DNA from: Streptomyces ambofaciens ATCC 23877
GTDB taxonomy: Bacteria; Actinomycetota; Actinomycetes; Streptomycetales; Streptomycetaceae
DNA: 64,000 bases
Assembly: GCF_001267885.1 (NCBI RefSeq)
Contig: NZ_CP012382.1
Span: 7,365,001 to 7,429,000, forward strand
Direction: 5' to 3'
In this document: piece by piece, positions 33,905-40,485 of the stretch
Numbering within the stretch: position 1 is the stretch's first letter
Layout: each line of letters begins with the position of its first letter
Notes under the pieces: model-generated
What the model was told of the DNA's origin: nothing
Database searches by the model: none
What the model saw: the letters and a program-made list of their open reading frames with translations, nothing else
Translations under genes and position numbers: made by a program

Positions 33905-34686
33905 CCAGGGTCACGACCACCTGGACCAGGCACGGGACGACGTCGGCGGCCCTCACCGCGCTCGCGGACGAGGGAGCGACCGGCGCCCTCTCCGGCGAGC
34001 GGGGCATCGTCTACCTGTCGGCCGGCCGCGTCGTGCACGTGGAGTCGGCCTTCACCCCGGACCTCGGAGCACTGCTCACCCGCAGCGGCGCCGTGGCCGC
34101 CGACGGCTGGTGGGAGGCGGTCGACCGGGGCGGGACGCAGCACCGGGTCGGGCACCGCCTGGTGGACAGCGGCCGGCTCGCCGCCGGTGCACTGGAACTC
34201 TGCCACCTCGGCGCGCTCTTCGACGCCGCCTACTTCGTCCTCGCCCAGGACACCCGCGCCCACCGCTTCCGGCCCGGTGCCGCGCACTGGCTCGGCGCGG
34301 TGCGGTCGGTCCCGGTGGACGTCGTCGTGCGCGAGTCCGAGCGCCGGCGCGCCCTGCTGGACCGCATATGGCCGGACCCCGCCATCGACACCGTCCCCCT
34401 CACCCGGGTGCCCGACGCCGGCGCCGCCGGTCTGCCCGTACGGCGCGGCCGCACCCTGACGCAGGTGGACGGCGTCCGCACCGCCGCGGAGATCGCCTCC
34501 GCCCTCGCCTGCCGGACCTACCACACCCTCGTCGAACTGCGCCGCCTGGCCGCCGACGGCCTCGTCACCGCCGCCCCGTCCGCTCCCGCCCCCCGCGCGC
34601 CGGCCGCCGAGCCGAACGGCGTGGTGTGGGACGACCCCGACACGGCTCTGCTGCGACGGCTTCGAGACGCCCTGGAGGCCCTGTGA
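33901..34686 (+). CDS. DUF4388/PATAN-like protein in the roadblock cluster
   Basis: The 261-aa protein starts with a DUF4388-like segment (ALADEGATGALSGERGIVYLSAGRVVHVES, residues 18-47), a fold linked in other bacteria to transcription or type IV pili/motility control. A linker and a C-terminal winged-helix-like part follow (about 190-235: GRTLTQVDGVRTAAEIASAL). It overlaps the first roadblock gene by 4 bases. The association of this fold with roadblock proteins suggests a small regulatory complex. The identification is moderate. Confidence 0.65.
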   Translation: MTRVTTTWTRHGTTSAALTALADEGATGALSGERGIVYLSAGRVVHVESAFTPDLGALLTRSGAVAADGWWEAVDRGGTQHRVGHRLVDSGRLAAGALELCHLGALFDAAYFVLAQDTRAHRFRPGAAHWLGAVRSVPVDVVVRESERRRALLDRIWPDPAIDTVPLTRVPDAGAAGLPVRRGRTLTQVDGVRTAAEIASALACRTYHTLVELRRLAADGLVTAAPSAPAPRAPAAEPNGVVWDDPDTALLRRLRDALEAL

Positions 34687-34724
34687 TCCGCGCGCGTCGT
34701 CAGCGTGCCGAAAGGAGACTGCTC

Positions 34725-35249
34725 ATGGCCGTCGAGAGCGACGTCCTGGACGAACTGCACCGACTGCGCAACCGCGTGCCCCAGTTGACCGGATCGCTCG
34801 CGGCCACCGTCGACGGGCTCGTCCTCGCCCACGACGCGCCGGGCACCGAACCCGAGGGGCTCGCCGCGCTCACCGCCGCGGCCCTCGGCGTCGCCCACCG
34901 CATGGCCGACGCCACCGCGCGCGGCGGGTTCCGTGAACTGCTGCTGCGCGGGGCCGAGGGCTACGTCGCCACCTACGCCGCCGGACCGGCCGCCGTACTC
35001 ACCCTGCTCGCCGACGGCCGCGTCAACGTGGGGCGGCTGCATCTGGAGGGCCGGCGCAGCGGCGCCCGGATCGGTGAGCTGGTCGAGGCCCGCATCGGCC
35101 CCGAGCGTGGCCGTCCGCCGTCCGCCGAACACGTCGCGGCGCTCCCCGCCGACGCCCAGCGCCCCATCGGCACCCTGCCGGTGCGCACCCCCCAGCGGCC
35201 CACACACCGACCGACCCCCCAGACCGGCGGCCACCGCCGGCCCACCTGA
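34725..35249 (+). CDS. Roadblock/LC7 domain protein (second of cluster)
   Basis: The 174-aa protein has a canonical bacterial roadblock domain (about residues 8-125): LRNRVPQLTGSLAATVDGLVLAHDA and GYVATYAAGPAAVLTLLADGRVNVGRLHLE. A proline/threonine-rich tail of about 40 residues follows. It resembles the roadblock (CvnB) proteins of Streptomyces conservons. ATG 34725 follows AAAGGAGA. No sensor kinase, DUF742 protein or GTPase of a conservon is nearby. Confidence 0.82.
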   Translation: MAVESDVLDELHRLRNRVPQLTGSLAATVDGLVLAHDAPGTEPEGLAALTAAALGVAHRMADATARGGFRELLLRGAEGYVATYAAGPAAVLTLLADGRVNVGRLHLEGRRSGARIGELVEARIGPERGRPPSAEHVAALPADAQRPIGTLPVRTPQRPTHRPTPQTGGHRRPT

Positions 35250-35258
35250 ACCGACGAA

Positions 35259-35369
35259 CCGCGTACGGAACCACCACCGCGCAACGAACGAACCACCGCG
35301 TAACGAACCACCACCGCGTACCGGTCCGACGACCGCGTACCGAACCACCACCGCGTACTGATCGCGTCC
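35259..35369. repeat. Three tandem 37-bp repeats, each with two CCGCGTA motifs
   Basis: Units at 35259-35295, 35296-35332 and 35333-35369 each contain two copies of CCGCG(T/C)A. The six motifs start at 35259, 35277, 35296, 35314, 35333 and 35351, so they alternate 18 and 19 bases apart. ACCACCACCGCG is shared between units. The block fills nearly the whole gap before the third roadblock gene, ending just upstream of its ribosome site. The spacing is not a multiple of three throughout, which argues against coding. Confidence 0.85.
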
Positions 35370-35385
35370 GGAAAGGAACCCACGC

Positions 35386-35760
35386 ATGGCCAACCTGGAG
35401 ACCTCGCTCAAGGAATGCCTCAGCTCCATCGACGGAGCGACCGCCGCCGCGCTGGTCGACTACACCAGCGGGATGGCCCTCGGCACGCTGGGGGGCGGCA
35501 AGGACTTCAACCTGGAGGTCGCCGCCGCCGGCAACACCGACGTCGTGCGGTCCAAACTGCGCACCATGGAGCACCTCGGCCTCAAGGAGGAGATCGAGGA
35601 CATCCTGATCACCCTGAACACCCAGTACCACATGATCCGGCTGCTCAAGGGCCGCGGCGGCAACGGGCTGTTCCTCTACCTGGTGCTCGACGCGAGCCGC
35701 GCCAACCTGGCCATGGCCCGCCACCAGCTGCGCCGGATCGAGAGCGAACTGGACGTCTGA
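35386..35760 (+). CDS. Roadblock/LC7-like small protein (third of cluster)
   Basis: The 124-aa protein is a compact roadblock-like fold: [24 protein letters not shown] (5-28), a helical segment [20 protein letters not shown], and a closing strand [24 protein letters not shown] 35386 follows GGAAAGG. It is closely related to the first cluster gene but shorter, without the Gly/Ala insert. The 37-bp repeats lie directly upstream. A very strong bidirectional terminator follows. Confidence 0.78.
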   Translation: MANLETSLKECLSSIDGATAAALVDYTSGMALGTLGGGKDFNLEVAAAGNTDVVRSKLRTMEHLGLKEEIEDILITLNTQYHMIRLLKGRGGNGLFLYLVLDASRANLAMARHQLRRIESELDV

Positions 35761-35778
35761 TCCCGGACGGGCCGCTCT

Positions 35779-35830
35779 CACACGGGTGGGCAGGGGCGGG
35801 ACACTACTCCCGCGCCTGCCCACCCGTGTG
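35779..35830. terminator. Strong bidirectional terminator
   Basis: CACACGGGTGGGCAGG (35779-35794) pairs perfectly with CCTGCCCACCCGTGTG (35815-35830), and an inner CGGGA/TCCCG continues the stem. It separates the roadblock cluster from the convergent reductase gene. Confidence 0.9.
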
Positions 35831-35865
35831 TGCCGGTCCACCGCCCGGCGGCGGACCGGCGAGGC

Positions 35866-37230
35866 TCAGGCGCCGCTCTCGCGGAGCATGTCCTCCCGCT
35901 CGACGAGCTTCACGCGCTCGCGCCCCTGCGGTTCGCCCAGTGCCTTCTCGGCGGCGTCGAGCTTGTACCAGCCGTCCCAGGTGGTGAAGCGGACGTTGCG
36001 CTCGGCGAGGAAGGCGTCCATCGCCTCCGGGGCGGGCGAGGCGGGGGTCTGCAGCCGGCCGTTCGCGTAGTCGTCCAGCAGGTTGGCCACCGTCTCGTTG
36101 GCGTCGCCCTTGGTGTGGCCGATCAGACCGATCGGGCCGCGCCGGATCCAGCCGGTGACGTACATCGACTGCAGGTGCTCGCCGGACTCCTGGATCACCC
36201 GGCCGCCCTCGTCCGGGACCGTGCCCGAGTCGATGTCCCAGGGCAGCTTGGGGAGCTGGTCGGACAGGTAGCCCACGGCCCGGTAGACGGCCTGGACGTC
36301 CCAGTCCTTGAACTCGCCGGTGCCCTTGACGTTGCCGGTGCCGTCCAGCGCGGTGCGCTCGGTGCGCAGACCGACGACCTTGCCGTCCTCGCCGAGGATC
36401 TCCGAGGGCGACTCGAAGAAGTGCAGGAACAGCTTGTGCGGCCGGTCGCCGACATCGCGGATCGCCCAGTTCTCCAGCGTCTTGGCGACCATGTCGGCCT
36501 GCTTGTTGCCGCGCCGGGTGGCGATCGAGCCCTCGTCGTAGTCGATGTCCTCGGGGTCGACGATGACCTCGATGTTCGGGGAGTGGTCCAGCTCCCGCAG
36601 CTCCATCGGGGAGAACTTCGCCTGCGCCGGGCCGCGGCGGCCGAAGACGTGGACCTCCATCGCCTTGTTGGCCTTCAGGCCCTCGTAGACGTTCGGCGGG
36701 ATCTCGGTGGGCAGCAGCTCGTCCGCGGTCTTGGCGAGGACGCGCGCGATGTCCAGGGCGACGTTGCCGACGCCGAGGACGGCGACCTTCTCCGCCTCCA
36801 GCGGCCAGGTGCGGGGGAAGTCGGGGTGTCCGTCGTACCAGGCGACGAAGTCGGCGGCACCGTAGGACCCGTCGAGGTCGATGCCGGGGACGGACAGGGC
36901 CCGGTCCGCGATGGCACCCGTGGCGAAGATCACACCGTCGTAGAAGGTGCGCAGATCGTCCAGGCTGAGGTCGGTGGGGTAGTCCACGTTGCCGAAGAGA
37001 CGGATCTGCGGCTTGTCGAGCACCTGGTGCAGGGCGTTGATGATGCCCTTGATCCGCGGGTGGTCGGGGGCGACGCCGTACCGGATGAGGCCGAACGGGG
37101 CGGGCATGCGCTCGAAGATGTCGATGGAGACGCCCGGGTCGGCGGCCACTTCGGACTTGAGCAGGGCGTCGGCGGCGTAGATTCCGGCGGGACCGGATCC
37201 GACGATGGCTACCCGCAGGGGGCGGGGCAT
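35866..37230 (-). CDS. fprA: Ferredoxin/flavodoxin-NADP+ reductase (FprA-like, adrenodoxin-reductase type)
   Basis: The 454-aa flavoenzyme has the FAD loop GSGPAGIYAAD (11-21), GLIRYGVAPDHP, and an NADP-binding loop LGVGNVALDIARVL. VFGRRGPAQAKFS supplies the 2'-phosphate-binding arginines, and GWIRRGPIGLIGHTKGDANET is near the C-terminus. It passes electrons between NADPH and ferredoxin, typically for P450s or iron metabolism. An iron-box-like site 46 bases upstream (37276-37294) suggests repression by a DmdR/IdeR-type regulator when iron is plentiful. Confidence 0.93.
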   Translation of the reverse strand: MPRPLRVAIVGSGPAGIYAADALLKSEVAADPGVSIDIFERMPAPFGLIRYGVAPDHPRIKGIINALHQVLDKPQIRLFGNVDYPTDLSLDDLRTFYDGVIFATGAIADRALSVPGIDLDGSYGAADFVAWYDGHPDFPRTWPLEAEKVAVLGVGNVALDIARVLAKTADELLPTEIPPNVYEGLKANKAMEVHVFGRRGPAQAKFSPMELRELDHSPNIEVIVDPEDIDYDEGSIATRRGNKQADMVAKTLENWAIRDVGDRPHKLFLHFFESPSEILGEDGKVVGLRTERTALDGTGNVKGTGEFKDWDVQAVYRAVGYLSDQLPKLPWDIDSGTVPDEGGRVIQESGEHLQSMYVTGWIRRGPIGLIGHTKGDANETVANLLDDYANGRLQTPASPAPEAMDAFLAERNVRFTTWDGWYKLDAAEKALGEPQGRERVKLVEREDMLRESGA

Positions 37231-37275
37231 GTTCAGTTCCCTTCGAGCGGCGACAGATCGACTCTCCGGGAAGCC

Positions 37276-37294
37276 TAAGCTAAGGCAAGCCTAA
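37276..37294 (-). promoter_or_regulatory. Iron-box-like operator (DmdR/IdeR type)
   Basis: The minus strand reads TTAGGCTTGCCTTAGCTTA, agreeing with the actinobacterial iron box TTAGGTTAGGCTAACCTAA at 13 of 19 positions as I recall the consensus. It lies between divergent fprA and the MFS gene. A related symmetric element, CATAAGGCAGGCTTATG, lies at 37323-37339 on the MFS side. Confidence 0.6.
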
Positions 37295-37448
37295 GTCGGT
37301 ACGCGGGTCCGGTCTATGAGGGCATAAGGCAGGCTTATGAGACCTCATGGCCCTCCTTTGTAGCGGGTGTTTGAAACCGCTGTGGCGGGTGACGCAGCCG
37401 TGGGGCGCGATGATCCCGCCCCACGCCCACCTCGCGAGGGGAGTCCCC

Positions 37449-38918
37449 GTGCACCGTCCGGACGAGCGCCCGGATCCCCACCGGTGGCGGGCCCTGTGGG
37501 TGACGCTGGTCGCCGGCTTCATGACGCTGCTGGACGTGACGATCGTCGCCGTCGCCCTGCCGTCCATGCAGCGCGAACTGCACGCCTCGGCGGCCTCCGT
37601 GCAATGGGTGGTGTCCGGATACGCCCTCGCGTTCGCCCTGACCCTGGTCACGGCCGGCCGGATCGGCGACGCGTTCGGCAGGCGCCGCGTCTTCCTCGTC
37701 GCGCTGGCCGCTTTCGTGGCCTGCAGCGCCGCGGCGGGGGCCGCGCCCGGTATCGAACTGCTGGTGGTCGCCCGGCTCGTCCAGGGGGTCGCCGCGGGCA
37801 GCCTGGCCCCGCAGAACTCGGCACTCATCCAGCAGATGTTCCAGGGCGCGGAGCGCGGGCGTGCGTTCGGGTTCTTCGGCGCCACCGTGGGTGTGTCCAG
37901 TGCGGTGGGACCGGTCGTCGGCGGGCTGATCCTGGCGCTGGCCGGCCCCGGGGGCTGGCGGTGGATCTTCTACGTGAACGTGCCGGTCGGCTTGCTCGCG
38001 CTGCTGCTCGGTCTCCGTCTGCTGCCCCGGGTGGCTCCCGGCGGCCGGGGTCGGCTGGACCCGGTGGGGGTCGCGCTCCTCGGCGTCGGCATCCTGGCCG
38101 TGATGCTGCCGCTGGTGCTCGCCGAGGGAGGCGGCATGGGCAAGGTGTGGTGGCTGTTCCCCGCGGGGCTGCTCGTGCTGGCCGCCTTCGCCCGCTGGGA
38201 GCGCCGCGTCGCCCGCCGCGACGGCGAGCCGTTGCTGGATCCCGGGCTGTTCACCGAGGCCCGCGGCTACGTCACCGGCGCGGGCCTGGCCGCCCTGTAC
38301 TTCGTGGGTTTCAGCGGGGTGTGGCTCGTCTTCGCGCTCTTCTTCCAGAACGGACTGGGCTTCTCGCCCCTCAGGTCCGGCCTGGCGGTGACCCCGTTCG
38401 CCGTGGGTTCCGCCATCGCCGCGGCCGTGGCGGGGCGGCTCGTGGAGCGCCTGGGGCGGCTGCTGACCGTCTGGGGGCTCGTCGCCGTGATGGCCGGCCT
38501 GGGTGTCACCACGCTCGTGCTGTGGCTCGCGCCCGCCGACCGTGCCGTCTGGCTCGCCGCGCCGGCCCTGCTCGTCGGAGGGCTCGGCAGCGGTTGTGTG
38601 ATCTCCCCGAACATCACGATGACGCTCCGGGAGGTCCCCGTACGCATGGCGGGCGCCGCCGGCGGAGCCCTGCAGACGGGGCAGCGGCTCGGCGGTGCCA
38701 TCGGCACCGCCGCGCTGCCCGGGCTCTTCTACCTGACACTGAACGCCACGCACGGCGACTACCAGGACGCCGTGGCCCTGTCGGTGGGGACCGGGGTCGC
38801 CGCCATGCTGTGCGCCCTGACCGTCGCGGTCCTCGACTGGCGGCGGGACCGCTCCGACGGTGCCGGACGCTGTCCGCCGGAGACGTCCCACAGCCACACC
38901 CACGCGGGTCAGGGCTGA
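37449..38918 (+). CDS. MFS exporter of the DHA2/EmrB (14-helix) type
   Basis: The 489-aa protein has about 14 membrane helices and the DHA2 motifs: FMTLLDVTIVAVALPSMQRELHA (motif D1), GRIGDAFGRRRVFL (motif A) and GATVGVSSAVGPVVGG (motif C, antiporter). It would export a drug or metabolite against protons. GTG 37449 is chosen because GAGGGGAG lies just upstream. The open frame to 37347 covers the promoter region. Sharing the intergenic region with fprA and its iron-box-like site raises the chance of an iron-related cargo, which is only inference. Confidence 0.9.
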   Translation: MHRPDERPDPHRWRALWVTLVAGFMTLLDVTIVAVALPSMQRELHASAASVQWVVSGYALAFALTLVTAGRIGDAFGRRRVFLVALAAFVACSAAAGAAPGIELLVVARLVQGVAAGSLAPQNSALIQQMFQGAERGRAFGFFGATVGVSSAVGPVVGGLILALAGPGGWRWIFYVNVPVGLLALLLGLRLLPRVAPGGRGRLDPVGVALLGVGILAVMLPLVLAEGGGMGKVWWLFPAGLLVLAAFARWERRVARRDGEPLLDPGLFTEARGYVTGAGLAALYFVGFSGVWLVFALFFQNGLGFSPLRSGLAVTPFAVGSAIAAAVAGRLVERLGRLLTVWGLVAVMAGLGVTTLVLWLAPADRAVWLAAPALLVGGLGSGCVISPNITMTLREVPVRMAGAAGGALQTGQRLGGAIGTAALPGLFYLTLNATHGDYQDAVALSVGTGVAAMLCALTVAVLDWRRDRSDGAGRCPPETSHSHTHAGQG

Positions 38919-38949
38919 GACGGTCCTCCGGCGGAAACGCCCGGCCGGC

Positions 38950-39096
38950 TCAGCGGCGCTTGCCGAACCTGCGCAGCATCTCCTGGGCCTGCGCGCGGCG
39001 GCGCGGATCCGAGGCGGCCCGCCGCACCTGCTCCGTCGCACGGCGGCCCTGCGGGCTGCGCGCGAACCGCTTGATCCGGTCCAGTACTCCGGCCAT
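38950..39096 (-). CDS. Small basic protein (48 aa)
   Basis: ATG 39096 sits behind a near-perfect GGAGGAA ribosome site. It opens a 48-residue arginine-rich protein, MAGVLDRIKRFARSPQGRRA through EMLRRFGKRR, ending in TGA at 38950. It is predicted helical and strongly cationic, so it may bind nucleic acid or membrane. The good ribosome site and codon bias support it. It converges on the MFS gene and is divergent from csbD. Confidence 0.7.
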   Translation of the reverse strand: MAGVLDRIKRFARSPQGRRATEQVRRAASDPRRRAQAQEMLRRFGKRR

Positions 39097-39180
39097 GACG
39101 TTCCTCCGAGTTCACGACGGGTCTGCCTTGTCCGACCGCCTACCCCGCGGTCGCCCGGACACCCGGGCGGAAGTCCCCGG

Positions 39181-39204
39181 GTTTGACATCGTCGAACCGG
39201 GCGA
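39181..39204 (+). promoter_or_regulatory. Possible sigma-B-type promoter for the CsbD gene
   Basis: GTTT (39181-39184), a 14-base spacer and GGGCGA (39199-39204) approximate the Streptomyces sigma-B consensus GNNT-N14-16-GGGTAC/T. The -10 deviates at three bases. It lies 46 bases before the CsbD start, and CsbD is a general-stress gene elsewhere. Confidence 0.4.
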
Positions 39205-39250
39205 CCCGCAGAGCACGACATCACAAGCCAACGCCGAGAGGTGAAGCACT

Positions 39251-39424
39251 GTGGCCGGCAATCAGAAGTCCAAGGCCAAGATGGAGCAGGCCAAGGGGAA
39301 GGCCAAGGAAACGGTCGGCCGGGCCGTCGGCAACGAGAGGATGACGGCCGAGGGGCGCGCCGAGCAGTCCAAGGGCGACGCCCGGCAGGCCAAGGAGAAG
39401 GGCAAGGACGCGTTCCGGCACTGA
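39251..39424 (+). CDS. CsbD-family stress protein
   Basis: This 57-aa hydrophilic protein matches CsbD: KMEQAKGKAKETVGRAVGNERMT then AEGRAEQSKGDARQAKEKGKDA. The family is induced by general stress (sigma-B in Bacillus); its molecular role is unclear. GTG 39251 follows GAGAGG. A candidate sigma-B-like promoter lies upstream and a strong hairpin downstream. Confidence 0.9.
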   Translation: MAGNQKSKAKMEQAKGKAKETVGRAVGNERMTAEGRAEQSKGDARQAKEKGKDAFRH

Positions 39425-39446
39425 CAGCGGAACCGACGCGGCACAC

Positions 39447-39483
39447 GGGCCGCGGGACCGGCACACGGCCGGTCCCGCGGCCC
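39447..39483. terminator. Convergent hairpin between CsbD and chitosanase genes
   Basis: GGGCCGCGGGACCGG (39447-39461) pairs perfectly with CCGGTCCCGCGGCCC (39469-39483) across a 7-base loop. Confidence 0.85.
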
Positions 39484-39522
39484 GCGTCGTGCCGTGGCGC
39501 GGTTCGGGACCGGTGGGGTGGG

Positions 39523-40365
39523 TCAGCCGACGTGGTAGCTGTCCCCGTACACCTGCCAGTCCAGTGGCGGATCGAGGTCCAGGTTGCCCTCCCGCAGGAA
39601 GACGCGCTGTGCCGTGTCGACCCTGCTGGTGTCGCTGTGCGCCTCCTCCTGCTTCATGGCCCACACCCGGGCGTCGAGGAACGCGTGCAGGTAGGCGACC
39701 TCGTCGCCGCCCCCCGCCGGAGGCCGGGCCCGTCCGAGGGCGCGGTCACGGATGCTGCCGAAGCCGAGCCGGTCGCCGCCGCCGCCGTGCATGACGATGG
39801 CGTCGTAGTACGCGAACTGCCCGAGCGTGCGCAGTCCGTCCGCCTGTGCCTGCCGTACGGCAGGGCCGAAGTAGACGCGGTCGCGCTCGTCGTCCTGGGC
39901 CCGGCGGAACTCCGGGTCGCCGGCGGCCCGCTGCCAGTCGCCGGGGTAGCCGGGGTCGAGCCCCTCGTGCGAGTCGGAGCCGTCGACCTCGCGCAGGGCC
40001 GGCAGATGGCGCGCGAGCACGTTGCCGGGGCTGCGGGCGGTGTAGAGCTCCACCAGATCGAGCATGTCACCGGTGCCGGAGCAGAAGCCGATGATGCCGG
40101 CGGTGTAGCCGCGCCCGTCCCGGATGTCCTCGATGTAGCCGTACTGCGCCTTCCAGTCGAGCGAGGAGTTCTCGGCGCTCGACACCAGTCGCATGGCGAT
40201 CTCCTTCTTCGCCGGGTCGTCGAGCCCCGCCGCACGCGCGGGGGTCGCCGCGGCCCGCGGGGGAGTCAGGAGGGGAACTGCCGCCAGTGACGCGTTTGCC
40301 ATGGCGAGCACGGTACGGCGCCTGGTGCCCGCGGGGCGCGCCGGGTCGGGGGAGGGGTGCCTCAC
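39523..40365 (-). CDS. csnA: Secreted chitosanase, glycoside hydrolase family 46
   Basis: The 280-aa enzyme hydrolyses chitosan outside the cell. The signal peptide has a twin-arginine-like start (TRRRTVLAMANAS, 14-26), so Tat export is possible. The mature domain begins near LDDPAKKEIAMRLVSSAENSS. Glu65 and Asp83, 18 residues apart as in the Streptomyces N174 enzyme, are the catalytic pair; GYTAGIIGFCSGTGDM follows. The C-terminus YGDSYHVG is usual for the family. The gene is monocistronic. Confidence 0.94.
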   Translation of the reverse strand: MRHPSPDPARPAGTRRRTVLAMANASLAAVPLLTPPRAAATPARAAGLDDPAKKEIAMRLVSSAENSSLDWKAQYGYIEDIRDGRGYTAGIIGFCSGTGDMLDLVELYTARSPGNVLARHLPALREVDGSDSHEGLDPGYPGDWQRAAGDPEFRRAQDDERDRVYFGPAVRQAQADGLRTLGQFAYYDAIVMHGGGGDRLGFGSIRDRALGRARPPAGGGDEVAYLHAFLDARVWAMKQEEAHSDTSRVDTAQRVFLREGNLDLDPPLDWQVYGDSYHVG

Positions 40366-40485
40366 GGAACCTCCAGGGGGGAGTCGCCGGGCACTGGGAG
40401 GGAGGTTACCTACCGGACGGCCGGCGTGCCGGGCACCCGCCGTGCGTGAAACCGGTACGGAGGACCGTGGTCGCGCCCGGTTCCG

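Noticed and set aside
35259..35369. CRISPR array
   Set aside because: The repeats are head to tail without unique spacers, and no cas genes are present.
33491..35760. Conservon (cvnABCD)
   Set aside because: There is no sensor kinase, DUF742 protein or GTP-binding protein; only the roadblock component resembles one.
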